From positions 1 to 33,806 of the forward strand of contig NZ_JXLA01000039.1 of the NCBI RefSeq assembly GCF_001886185.1: DNA of 33,806 nucleotides. Direction: 5' to 3'. A model generated the notes under the pieces. The model searched no databases. It was not told the origin of the DNA and worked only from the letters and a program-made list of their open reading frames with translations. Position numbers and translations under genes: made by a program. This DNA comes from Enterococcus raffinosus (GTDB lineage: Bacteria > Bacillota > Bacilli > Lactobacillales > Enterococcaceae). This document shows, one piece after another, positions 7,395-15,761 of the stretch (the first letter of the stretch is position 1; every line of letters begins with the position of its first letter).

Positions 7395-8417
7395 TTATCG
7401 TTCTTCATGATAATAATCTAATCGCGGAAAAAATAAAGTCATCTTAGTGCCTTTATTCATTGTTGACTCTGCCGTAATAGCTACCCCTAATTTCTCAGCG
7501 AGTCGCTTCGCTAAGTACAAGCCAAGACCTGTCGAATGCTGCTGCGCTTTTCGACCATTTTCACCTGTAAAGCCTTTGTCAAAAATTCGTCCTAGATCCT
7601 CTGGTGGAATCCCAACGCCACTATCTTCTAGAATCAAAGAAGCTCCGGCACTTTTCGTCTCGATTGTAATAGTGATTTGACCATGATCTGGTGTATATTT
7701 GATGGCATTGCTCAATAACTGGCGAAAAATAAACTCGATCCATTTGGCATCGGTCAGCACTTTGGCATCATTTTCTGCTAGTGTCAATTGGAGGTTTTTT
7801 TGAATGAAATAATTGGCTTGACTGCGAATGATCGGCTGAACAATTTTTTTCAATGAATATTCTTGAATCAAATAATCATTTACAAATTCGTCCGAACGAG
7901 AATAATAGAGAATCTGTTCCACATACTCATCAATCTGTTGAAGTTCATTTTGCAGCAAAACAAACTTTTCATCCGGAATATCAAATTCAATCGCATTCAA
8001 AATCAAATCGACTGCCGCTAACGGCACTTTTATTTCATGAATCCAAGAATCCATGTAATCTTTTTGATCCTTTTGACTATCCAACAATTGCTCCATCATC
8101 GAATGATGCTCTCGTACCTGCTTATTGACGTATTCCTGAATCAACACTTCCTCATTGTTTGTCGCAGATTCGACAAAATGCTGCAAATGAGACTCTTCCT
8201 GTTTATCGAATTCCTTGTACCATTTTTTTCGACGATAATAATCAATCGTGAAAAAAAGGAAGACGAGAAAGAGTTGCAAAATCAACAGATACCCCAGATT
8301 GTCCCAAAAGCCGTGTAAATCCGGTGTTAGCCAGACCATAAAAACCAGTAGTGAACTTAAGACTGCCCAACCTAATAAAACCAGTAGACGATCCTTTAAA
8401 TACTTGATAAATGTCAT
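7395..8417 (-). CDS. Intramembrane-sensing histidine kinase (BceS-like)
   Basis: The 340-residue protein has two N-terminal membrane helices (about 11-30 and 42-58) joined by a short loop of roughly ten residues and no extracellular sensor domain. This is the intramembrane-sensing kinase layout. The phosphoacceptor is His127 in SWIHEIKVPL, and the ATPase domain has SNAIKYTP (N box), EDSGVGIP (G1) and STGLGLYLAK (G2). It follows the response regulator by nine bases. Family knowledge: BceS-like kinases sense antimicrobial peptides through a BceAB-type transporter; none is encoded in this window. Confidence 0.87.
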   Translation of the reverse strand: MTFIKYLKDRLLVLLGWAVLSSLLVFMVWLTPDLHGFWDNLGYLLILQLFLVFLFFTIDYYRRKKWYKEFDKQEESHLQHFVESATNNEEVLIQEYVNKQVREHHSMMEQLLDSQKDQKDYMDSWIHEIKVPLAAVDLILNAIEFDIPDEKFVLLQNELQQIDEYVEQILYYSRSDEFVNDYLIQEYSLKKIVQPIIRSQANYFIQKNLQLTLAENDAKVLTDAKWIEFIFRQLLSNAIKYTPDHGQITITIETKSAGASLILEDSGVGIPPEDLGRIFDKGFTGENGRKAQQHSTGLGLYLAKRLAEKLGVAITAESTMNKGTKMTLFFPRLDYYHEER

Positions 8418-8426
8418 GGCCGCTCC

Positions 8427-9098
8427 TTATGGGACAATGTAGCCTTGTCCAACCTTCGTTTGAATGTAGTCATCAATTCCAGCTTGTTCGATCTTCCGAC
8501 GCAGACGATTGATATTGACTGTTAGAGTATTGTCATCGACAAAGCGTTCATCGTCCCACAAAGCACGTAATAATTTATCACGGCTTAAGATTTTCCCGTG
8601 TTGCTTCATCAAAATGAATAGGAGCCGGTACTCATTCTTACTAAGATCAACGACTTCACCATTAATTGTCATACTGCTGTTGTCAATGTTCAACGTGATG
8701 CCATTATGCTCTAATTCTTCACCGCTCTCAGCGTAATTGTATGAGCGGCGCAACAAGGCATTAATCTTCGCAACTAATATGTCTACTTGGAAAGGCTTTG
8801 TAATATAATCATCCGCCCCCATGTTCATCGCCATGATTTGATCCATATTGGTATTGCGAGAGGAGATAAAAATAATCGGTACCTTGGAGACTTCACGAAT
8901 TTTTTGGCACCAGTAATACCCATCATATACAGGAAGATTGATATCCAACAACACAAGCTGCGGCTCCGTCTCTTCAAATTCTTCAAAAACCTGGTTAAAA
9001 TCAGTTGCCTGATAAACATCGAATCTCCATTTCGTTAGTTCTTCGCCAATCAGTTGCCGTATTACCGCTTCATCTTCAACGATCATGATTTTTGCCAC
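8427..9098 (-). CDS. OmpR-family response regulator (BceR-like)
   Basis: The 223-residue protein has a receiver domain (acidic pocket Glu8/Asp9, phosphorylated Asp52 in LLDINLPVYDG, Ser80, Lys101) and a C-terminal winged-helix domain ending in GQGYIVP. The start is GTG at 9098 with a GAGAG ribosome site. The kinase follows after nine bases, so the two are co-transcribed. The receiver (SSRNTNMDQIMAMNMGADDY) resembles BceR/GraR/VirR regulators, which control envelope-stress genes. Targets are not visible here. Confidence 0.9.
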   Translation of the reverse strand: MAKIMIVEDEAVIRQLIGEELTKWRFDVYQATDFNQVFEEFEETEPQLVLLDINLPVYDGYYWCQKIREVSKVPIIFISSRNTNMDQIMAMNMGADDYITKPFQVDILVAKINALLRRSYNYAESGEELEHNGITLNIDNSSMTINGEVVDLSKNEYRLLFILMKQHGKILSRDKLLRALWDDERFVDDNTLTVNINRLRRKIEQAGIDDYIQTKVGQGYIVP

Positions 9099-9221
9099 TT
9101 TATTTTCTCTCTTTCTGTTGTTTGTCTGGTTCCAAATATCTGACGTTAAGAACCTGTCTCGAAACCTTTTTTATCATCATATCAAAGAACAGAAAAAAAA
9201 TGAAAGACGATCCATCTTAAA

Positions 9222-9575
9222 TTAATTTTTAGTAAAATCGATGAAGCCTAGATTATCGTCAATCATCCCACCTTCTCCAGATAAACTGAATGTGCTCAAG
9301 CGTGGATTAAATTTAATGTGCATTTCTTCCTGCAAATCTTCCTTCGAATACCCTTTGATCCAAAAGTCGCCAATATTTGATGGGATTTTTTCGTCATAAC
9401 CTGCTTTTTCTATATCAGTGGAAATAATATTAATGGAAAATTGTGTCTGCATGTGAATCATGGCATGCTGCGAATACGCTCCGACCCCATCTTCAAAAGT
9501 TAATAATAAAAGCTTATCCACTCCTAAGTGTTCCGAAATTTTTTCTTTTGCTGCTTCATCAAGTGTGATTTCCAT
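9222..9575 (-). CDS. HesB/YqkB-like protein lacking cysteines
   Basis: From the ATG at 9575, with GGAGAG upstream, the protein has 117 residues: MEITLDEAAKEKISEHLG, then a beta-rich core with FTKN at the end. The fold signature is that of the HesB/IscA-like (Fe-S biosynthesis) superfamily. No Cys is present, so the three cluster ligands of A-type carriers are missing. A role in Fe-S assembly therefore should not be assumed; YqkB-like proteins of unknown function are the closest label. A longer frame to 9689 crosses the terminator of the upstream phosphohexomutase and is rejected. Confidence 0.7.
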   Translation of the reverse strand: MEITLDEAAKEKISEHLGVDKLLLLTFEDGVGAYSQHAMIHMQTQFSINIISTDIEKAGYDEKIPSNIGDFWIKGYSKEDLQEEMHIKFNPRLSTFSLSGEGGMIDDNLGFIDFTKN

Positions 9576-9631
9576 CTGTCTCTCTCCTATTCTGAAATTT
9601 TTCGTTAGAAATTGCTCTATTAAAAGAATAC

Positions 9632-9682
9632 AAAAAAACAAACCCCTTTTTCTGATTCCTATCATCAGACCAAGGGGCTTAT
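9632..9682 (-). terminator. Terminator of the phosphohexomutase gene
   Basis: On the minus strand AAGCCCCTT (9672-9680) pairs with AAGGGGTTT (9640-9648) around a roughly 23-base loop, followed by a T run. It lies just past the phosphohexomutase stop codon. Confidence 0.7.
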
Positions 9683-9695
9683 TTTGCAAGCAATC

Positions 9696-11189
9696 TTACT
9701 TATTCAATTGCTGGTCAATTTTCGTTAGATCAATTTGCGTATTCTGAGCTAAAATTTCACGGAATATAGGTAATTGCTTTTGAATTTGATCGGCTTGATC
9801 ATTTTCTACCTGCATCACTAGCAGCGGTTCATGCAGACTTAAACGTAAAAGCATCCAGCCCTGTCCATATGGATCGGTCACAGAAAAGCGAACACCTTCC
9901 TGATTCTCAGAGTTTTCCGCAAAGCCGTCATGTGTTGGCAGCTCCTCACGGAATTTCTCGATCATCTGCTGCCCAGCCTCTTTATAATTCTCTCCACTAA
10001 TGGTATAGCGAATTTCTAGTGTTTCAACAGGCTGTTCCAATTCCGCCATCAAATCTGTCAGTTCACGATTTTCTTTTTGTAGTTTTGGTAACAGCATCAA
10101 GACTTTGGCGATGACGTACGCACCATCATCTAAGAAATAATTTTCTTTGAACGCCGCGTGGGAACTCGTTTCAATCGCCAATTGGCAATCAATACCTTCT
10201 TCGTTAAGCTCGATCGCTTTATTGATTACATTGCGGTAGCCTGAAATATAGCGATATTGCTTGCCGCCTTTTTCTTCAATGAAGTTTTTCAGATGATCCG
10301 ATGTTGGCGAGTTGGTTACAATCGTACTTCCTGGATGCTCCTGCAAAACGATGGCCGATAAAACGGCAATCAAATTGTTCCGGTTAATCATTTGTCCATC
10401 CTTTGAAACGATCGCTGAACGATCGACATCCGTATCAAAGATGACTCCCAGATCGGCTTGATTATTTAGTACCGCTTTTTTGATACTTGCCATCGCTTCT
10501 TTGTTGTCTGGATTTGGAATGTGGTTAGGAAAATTACCATCAGGCTCTAAAAATTGCGAACCACTGGTGTCCGCACCAAGTACAGCTAACACTTTATCTG
10601 CAAAATATCCGCCAGCACCATTTCCAGCGTCAACGACGATTTTCATATCCTTTAACGGCTGCTCACTGCCGCTGCCACGTTGGATCTTTTCAACTAGATC
10701 TGCTGCGTAACGAGACAATAAATCGGCCTCGGTTACATTTCCTTTCGCCGCTTCACTTGGTTCAGTATGGGACAAAATGTAGGCAATATCACTTTTTTCT
10801 GCGCCGCCTGCTTGGCTGAAAATTTTGATCCCATTGAAATAAAATGGTAGATGACTTGCCGTCAGCATGATCCCAGCATCACACGCAAACTCTTCAAACT
10901 GCGTTGCCATAAACAATGCAGGCGTCGTTGATAAGCCAAAATCCAATACTTCACAGCCAGCTGCTTCAAAAACAGCTACCATCGCATCCTTTAATTCTGG
11001 ACCAGTTAAGCGGCTATCATGCCCAATCCCAATTTTGAAAGGACGCTCTAACCCCTTACTCGTTAACCAATTAAGAATCCCGTTTGCGATTAAACGAACT
11101 TCTTCGGCCCCTAAGTTCTTCACTTTATCCTCAGCAGTGATAGCGATTCCACGAATATCCGAACCATTTTGCAATTTTGTTAACGCCAT
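9696..11189 (-). CDS. Phosphohexomutase (phosphomannomutase/phosphoglucomutase family)
   Basis: The 497-residue protein belongs to the alpha-D-phosphohexomutase superfamily. It has the phosphoserine loop TASHLP (Ser112), the Mg2+ loop DTDVDR (Asp252, Asp254, Asp256), the sugar loop ETSSHAAF and the phosphate loop RLSLHEP near residue 459. The last two differ from the common ESGH and RxSGTEP, as I recall for a 500-residue PMM/PGM-like clade that includes plant proteins. GlmM is shorter and PgcA longer. Role: interconversion of hexose 1- and 6-phosphates for wall or exopolysaccharide sugars. The start at 11189 has AAGGAGG ten bases upstream; a longer frame to 11273 is encoded by the repeat and is rejected. 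Confidence 0.86.
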   Translation of the reverse strand: MALTKLQNGSDIRGIAITAEDKVKNLGAEEVRLIANGILNWLTSKGLERPFKIGIGHDSRLTGPELKDAMVAVFEAAGCEVLDFGLSTTPALFMATQFEEFACDAGIMLTASHLPFYFNGIKIFSQAGGAEKSDIAYILSHTEPSEAAKGNVTEADLLSRYAADLVEKIQRGSGSEQPLKDMKIVVDAGNGAGGYFADKVLAVLGADTSGSQFLEPDGNFPNHIPNPDNKEAMASIKKAVLNNQADLGVIFDTDVDRSAIVSKDGQMINRNNLIAVLSAIVLQEHPGSTIVTNSPTSDHLKNFIEEKGGKQYRYISGYRNVINKAIELNEEGIDCQLAIETSSHAAFKENYFLDDGAYVIAKVLMLLPKLQKENRELTDLMAELEQPVETLEIRYTISGENYKEAGQQMIEKFREELPTHDGFAENSENQEGVRFSVTDPYGQGWMLLRLSLHEPLLVMQVENDQADQIQKQLPIFREILAQNTQIDLTKIDQQLNK

Positions 11190-11201
11190 TGATGAATTCC
11201 T

Positions 11202-11518
11202 CCTTATTCCTATTAATGTATTTATTTTTCTTTCAGAAAAATTAGTCTGATCTTCATACCGTGTACCATCCAACTAAGTATCTCTAACTTTTATTCATTC
11301 TGATGCCTTTTTTGGTCTACTCACTAAACAATCTGCGAAAAGTTGGACTGGCATCCGTATTCCTATTAAGGTATTTATTTTTCTTTAAGAAAAATTAGTT
11401 TGATCTTTATGCCGTATACCATCCAACTAGGTGGCTCTCACTTTTATTCATTCTGATGCCTTTTTTAGTCTACTCACTAAACAATCTGCGAAAAGTTGGA
11501 CTGGCATCCGTATTCCTA
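11202..11518 (+). repeat. Tandem 153-bp structured repeats upstream of phosphohexomutase
   Basis: Two direct copies (11205-11357 and 11358-11510) with a period of exactly 153 bases, plus an eight-base start of a third. Each contains a core hairpin of TTTTTCTT/AAGAAAAA type and the arms CCATCCAACT (11266-11275 and 11419-11428) and AGTTGGACTGG (11341-11351 and 11494-11504). The arms are separated by loops of 65 bases. The left copy runs straight into the ribosome binding site of the phosphohexomutase gene. With the ATPase terminator this accounts for the whole 418-base gap at 11190-11607. Confidence 0.9.
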
Positions 11519-11544
11519 GAATTCTACTTTTAGTCTATTATACC

Positions 11545-11576
11545 AAAAATCCCGAAAAAGAAAGCCTTTTCCGGGA
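11545..11576 (-). terminator. Terminator of the P-type ATPase gene
   Basis: On the minus strand TCCCGGAAAAG (11566-11576) pairs over 11 bp, including one G-U, with CTTTTTCGGGA (11550-11560), followed by TTTTTGG. It is downstream of the ATPase stop at 11608. Confidence 0.8.
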
Positions 11577-11607
11577 AATTTTAACAATTTAAGTATTTAT
11601 TACTCTA

Positions 11608-14028
11608 TTAAATGACACGCGACTGCGGATTCTTTTTCGCCTGTCGTTTCTTTTTCCAGCGAATTCTCCAATCCACTAATCGATCCATGACAAAGGTCAA
11701 GCCTTTGAACAACCAATAAATGCCAAAGGTTAATGGAATCACGAAAAACAAATTGCGATTCCATAATTTATCAAAATCGAAAAATTCTCTAAAGAAAAGA
11801 TAACAACTTAGGTAGGCTGTACTCAAGGCGGTAATCAGTGCAATCTTTTTCTTATCTAATGGGAAAGAAACTTTGTATAAAACCAGTAATCCTACACATC
11901 CTGTCAAAAAAACAGACATAGTCGACGTCGCCTGATAATCTAAATCAAACAACACATTCGCCAATTGAATAATCATTACAGCACTCACAACTGTCAAAGC
12001 CCCAGGCAAAGAGACCCGTAAAATATTATTCAAAAAGTCCCCCTTTATCCGTTCATAACTTGGCTTCAACGCCAAGAAGAAGGATGGGATTCCCACAGTT
12101 AATGCATTGATCGGTGTTAATTGCACCGGTTCAAAAGGATATGGACTTGCAATGATCATGAAGATTACTGCGAGTAATAACGAATAAATCGTTTTGACCA
12201 AGTACATTGAAGCCACACGTTCAATATTATTGATTACCCGTCGCCCTTCGTTTAAAACATTCTGCATTCGGGCAAAATCAGAATCTAATAAAATCACATC
12301 GGATGCCGCTCTTGCCGCACTGCTTCCATTTGCCATCGCCACACCAATATCTGCTTCTCGCAATGCTAACACATCATTGACGCCATCTCCGGTCATACAA
12401 ACGGTATGATTGATTTTTAACGCTTGAATCAAAGATTGCTTTTGCTTTGGCGTCACTCGACCAAAGACTGTCGTTTGGTTTACTAAAGCTTTGTAATCAA
12501 TGGGCTCATCTAAGCCGGACATATCAATAAACGTTTCGGCATTTTTGATTCCAGCCTTTTGTGCGATTTTCGAAACCGTTAATGGATGGTCTCCAGAAAT
12601 AACCTTCAATTGAACATCCTGTTTCGCAAAATAACCAAAGGTCGCCTGCGCATTCTCTCTCAAATTATCTGAGATAATCAACGTTGCAAGCAATCGCGGC
12701 TCATAGACAAGTTCTTCTTCCAAGGTCCCTGGATACTCCACCAAAACGAGTACGCGTTGGCCTTCTTCCAAATAGGGTTGGATCTTGCTTTGCATTTCTG
12801 CGGTCATTTCTTTGAAGATAAATTCTGGCGCACCAAAAGCGAAGCTGCCTTGATCCTTAAAGGACACGCCACTCCATTTTCTTGCAGAAGAAAACGGGAT
12901 AACTTTTTCTGCTTGCCAATCACTGACTGCTGGAAAAGCCTTACGTAAGGCTGTTGCTGTCGCATTTTGATCCTTCAAGTGATGCAGGAGAGCACCCATG
13001 ATCGTGTTTACACGATTTTCTGAAACTTCCCCCAGCAATGCTTGTTCAAATTTTAGTGTGCCGTCAGTGATTGTTCCTGTTTTGTCTAAGCAAATCACAT
13101 CAACTCGCGCCAACGTCTCAATAGATGGTAAGGCCTGCACGAGTACTTTCTTACGGGCCAGATTCGCTGCACCAACTGCAAATGCGACGCTGGTTAACAA
13201 CATCAGACCTTCTGGAATCATGCTGACTAACGCAGCCACCGTTCCTAAAACAGCCTGCTTAATGGATGCAGATGCTTGGTATTGACTATAAAATAAGCCT
13301 AATCCTACTGGGATAATCACAATCGTTAGAACAGCAATCATTCGACTCAAGACCTTTGTCAATTCTGAGTTCTCTGTTTTTTTCGTTTTTGCTTCACTGG
13401 TTAATTGCTCTGCGAAATTATCTTTTCCCACAGCCGTTCCTTGATAGAAGCATTCCCCGGCAGTGACGAAGCTGCCGCTGAACAATTTATCTTGCAAAGT
13501 CTTTTGTACGCGATCCGCTTCACCAGTCAGGAGTGACTCATCTACTTCGACCCCTTCACCCGCTAATAAATTCCCATCTACTGGGACCTGATCGCCATTT
13601 CGCAGATAAAGAATATCCCCCAAGACGATAGCTTCCTGATCAATCTGCTGCAACCGTCCATCTCTTAAGACAACTGCTTTGGTTTTGGCCAAGACCGATA
13701 ATTTATCGATGGTATGTTTTGCTCTTAATTCCTGGATAATTCCAATCAAGGTGTTGATCACCACAACACCAAAAAACAAGGTATTCTTTGGCGAACCTAC
13801 TAAAAGCACGAATAAGGCCAATACAAGGTTTAGAATATTGAAGATATTGATCGTGTTTTCTTTAATAATTTCTTTGTCTGACTTTAACAAGTTCTCTTCC
13901 ACTTGATTCGTCTGACCGTCTTCTATTTTTCGCTGCACTTCGGAAGCTGTTAGACCCTCTAGCTCTGCTGGGATCTCAACTGTATCAAAATTTTCTTCCA
14001 CCGTTTGAACTTCTTTCTTTTTCTTCAT
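11608..14028 (-). CDS. CtpE-like cation-transporting P-type ATPase
   Basis: The 806-residue P-type ATPase has the actuator TGE at 168-170, membrane helix 4 with the metal-site proline in MIPEG (270-274), phosphorylation motif DKTGTIT (Asp315) and hinge GDGVND. There are about ten membrane helices and no heavy-metal CXXC domain. The segment from LVSMIPEG to IETLARVD closely resembles mycobacterial CtpE, a calcium transporter, so calcium (or another divalent cation) is the likely but unproven substrate. It is a single gene with its own terminator. A GAGGTG site precedes the start, and a 15-bp dyad lies in the leader. Confidence 0.85.
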   Translation of the reverse strand: MKKKKEVQTVEENFDTVEIPAELEGLTASEVQRKIEDGQTNQVEENLLKSDKEIIKENTINIFNILNLVLALFVLLVGSPKNTLFFGVVVINTLIGIIQELRAKHTIDKLSVLAKTKAVVLRDGRLQQIDQEAIVLGDILYLRNGDQVPVDGNLLAGEGVEVDESLLTGEADRVQKTLQDKLFSGSFVTAGECFYQGTAVGKDNFAEQLTSEAKTKKTENSELTKVLSRMIAVLTIVIIPVGLGLFYSQYQASASIKQAVLGTVAALVSMIPEGLMLLTSVAFAVGAANLARKKVLVQALPSIETLARVDVICLDKTGTITDGTLKFEQALLGEVSENRVNTIMGALLHHLKDQNATATALRKAFPAVSDWQAEKVIPFSSARKWSGVSFKDQGSFAFGAPEFIFKEMTAEMQSKIQPYLEEGQRVLVLVEYPGTLEEELVYEPRLLATLIISDNLRENAQATFGYFAKQDVQLKVISGDHPLTVSKIAQKAGIKNAETFIDMSGLDEPIDYKALVNQTTVFGRVTPKQKQSLIQALKINHTVCMTGDGVNDVLALREADIGVAMANGSSAARAASDVILLDSDFARMQNVLNEGRRVINNIERVASMYLVKTIYSLLLAVIFMIIASPYPFEPVQLTPINALTVGIPSFFLALKPSYERIKGDFLNNILRVSLPGALTVVSAVMIIQLANVLFDLDYQATSTMSVFLTGCVGLLVLYKVSFPLDKKKIALITALSTAYLSCYLFFREFFDFDKLWNRNLFFVIPLTFGIYWLFKGLTFVMDRLVDWRIRWKKKRQAKKNPQSRVI

Positions 14029-14057
14029 CCGGTTTCACCTCACTCCATTTGTAACAA

Positions 14058-14072
14058 CGCTGTATCACAGCG
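14058..14072. promoter_or_regulatory. 15-bp dyad in the ATPase leader
   Basis: CGCTGT-ATC-ACAGCG is a perfect inverted repeat about 30 bases upstream of the ATPase ATG. It may be an operator or a small leader hairpin. No regulator gene for it is visible nearby. Confidence 0.35.
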
Positions 14073-14177
14073 AAAAATAAGTTTTCCCTCTATACTTATC
14101 TTAACACGACTTGCTTTTTTAGTCGGTTTTTAGCTTTAAACGCAAGCATCTCTTAAAATGTGAATCATTAGAATAAA

Positions 14178-14206
14178 TAAAAAAAGCCGCTGTAAACGAC
14201 GGCTTA
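14178..14206 (-). terminator. Terminator of the GNAT pseudogene
   Basis: On the minus strand AAGCCG (14200-14205) pairs with CGGCTT (14084-equivalent arm at 14184-14189), then a T run. It overlaps the end of the GNAT reading frame. Confidence 0.7.
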
Positions 14207-14710
14207 CTTTTGAACAGAATAAACATAGTGAGGCATATCTATGCCTCGATAATGCTTGATAAATTCTCCGCAACGAGTCATGCCATTTCTTTCAGCAACC
14301 CTTTGAGAAGGGACATTCGTATCACGGATAATTGAAAAAAACTCGTCTGCCTGTAGCATTTCAAAGGCATAGTTTTTACACGCCATTGCCGCTTCGCTTG
14401 CATATCCTTTGTGCCAAAACGCTCGTTGGAACAGATAGCCGATCTCTAACACTTGCTCCCCAGCAAGCTCCTGCCATGTTAAGCCACATTAGCCGATCAT
14501 TTCGCCTGTTTCCTTTAAAACCGCTGCCCACAAACCAAAGCCATTCCGCTGATAACTCTTTAACTGTTTATCTAGCCACGCTTGAACCTCAATGTCATTA
14601 AAGGCTCCTTCATAAGCATACATGGTCTGCTCATCCTGTAAAATTTTACTTAACGCTTCTCTATCCGATGGTTGCAATTCTCGAAGGTAAAGTCTTTTCG
14701 TTTCTATCAT
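14204..14710 (-). pseudogene. GNAT acetyltransferase (RimJ/RimL type) interrupted by an in-frame stop
   Basis: The frame opens at the ATG at 14710 (GGAGA upstream) with IETKRLYLRELQPSDREAL, a standard GNAT start. It continues through WAAVLKETGEMIG, meets TAA at 14487-14489, then resumes in the same frame with CGLTWQELAG, EIGYLF, HKGYASEA and SQRVAERNGM to the stop at 14204. Family members usually read IGQCGL at this point, so a single C-to-T change (CAA to TAA) explains the break. Joined, it would give about 168 residues, the normal length. Coenzyme A binding would need the downstream part (the Q/RxxGxA-like KGYASEA loop), so the upstream fragment is unlikely to be active. Confidence 0.82.
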
Positions 14711-14780
14711 CTTCTTTTCATCTCCAAACAAGCTTAATCGTCACTTTTCAGACAGCTTAAGAAAGGCTTCCTTCACAATA

Positions 14781-14813
14781 AAAGCATGCCGCGAGGCTTC
14801 CGCGGCATGCTTT
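14781..14813 (-). terminator. Terminator of the yhaO-yhaN-yhaM operon
   Basis: A perfect 13-bp GC-rich stem (14781-14793 with 14801-14813) with a seven-base loop. On the minus strand it follows yhaM and leads into a short T-rich tract. Confidence 0.82.
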
Positions 14814-14816
14814 GTC

Positions 14817-15761
14817 TTAAATATCTTTTGGTACATAAAAACTGCGATTATCCAATCCAAAGATACGCTCGGTATATGTCCCTGGCTCTGCATTTTTCAC
14901 AGCACTCGACATCATTTGCATCGAAGCATCAATGTTGTCGATTTGGTGCAGGATTTCTGCTTCCATGATGCGTGGGCGCACAGGAGATCCGTATTCCAAA
15001 AGTCCATGGTGTGACAAGACCATATGACGCAAGACCACTATATCTTCGTCAGCATCATTGATTTTCAATTCAGCACAGGCTTTCGTGATTTCTTCATCTA
15101 CCAAAACAAGGTGGCCGACTAAATTACCTACTACTGTATATTCAGTCGAAGAAGGACCTGTTAACTCGATTACCTTCCCTAAATCATGAATGATGATCCC
15201 AGCATAAAGCAATGAGGTATTTAGCTGAGGATATTCCTTCGCGATCGCCTTGCCTAAACGCAGCATCGTCAACGTATGGAATGCCAAGCCACCGGCAAAT
15301 GCATGATGATTGCGCTTTGCTGCGGGAAATTCGAAAAATTCCTTTTGATATTTGTTCAGCAAGAAACGAACGATCCGATTCCAATGGGCATTGGTGATCT
15401 CAAAAAGTGTCTTATTAAACTCTTCCTCCATATCCTCGCGCTTGATCGGTGCACGCTCCATGTATAGAGCTGGATCATTGGGTTCATCTGGCTTCGTTGT
15501 ACGCAGATGCATGATCTTCACCTGTGGGTTCCCTTGATAAATTTCGCGTTTGCCGTTTAATAAAACCACTTGTCCGGCCTTGTATCGCTTAATCTCTTCC
15601 TCAGAAGCATCCCAAAATTTGCCATCCACCGTTCCAGAAGTATCTTGGAAAGTAAACGCGATAAATTTTTTCCCATTTTTCGCTAAGCGAACGTCGGCGT
15701 TCTTAATTAGCACGTACATCTCAAACTGTTCATCAACTGTCAATTCTTTGATTTTTTTCAT
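14817..15761 (-). CDS. yhaM: 3'-5' exoribonuclease YhaM
   Basis: The 314-residue protein has an N-terminal OB-fold (about 10-100) and a C-terminal HD-domain with HHAFAGGLAFHTLTM, IIHDLGKV and LSHHGLLEYGSP, the metal-dependent phosphohydrolase pattern. Length and domain order match YhaM/CbfA. Family knowledge: a 3'-5' exonuclease trimming mRNA 3' ends and able to act on DNA. The start overlaps the yhaN stop by four bases (ATGA at 15758-15761), implying translational coupling. It is the last gene of the operon and is followed by a strong terminator. Confidence 0.94.
   Translation of the reverse strand: MKKIKELTVDEQFEMYVLIKNADVRLAKNGKKFIAFTFQDTSGTVDGKFWDASEEEIKRYKAGQVVLLNGKREIYQGNPQVKIMHLRTTKPDEPNDPALYMERAPIKREDMEEEFNKTLFEITNAHWNRIVRFLLNKYQKEFFEFPAAKRNHHAFAGGLAFHTLTMLRLGKAIAKEYPQLNTSLLYAGIIIHDLGKVIELTGPSSTEYTVVGNLVGHLVLVDEEITKACAELKINDADEDIVVLRHMVLSHHGLLEYGSPVRPRIMEAEILHQIDNIDASMQMMSSAVKNAEPGTYTERIFGLDNRSFYVPKDI

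Noticed and set aside
9576-9689. 38-codon N-terminal extension of the HesB-like protein
   Set aside because: It runs through the upstream terminator; the ATG at 9575 has a good ribosome site and gives the usual family length.
11190-11273. N-terminal extension of the phosphohexomutase (28 codons)
   Set aside because: It is encoded by the intergenic repeat, has no ribosome site, and the ATG at 11189 has AAGGAGG and begins with the family-typical sequence.
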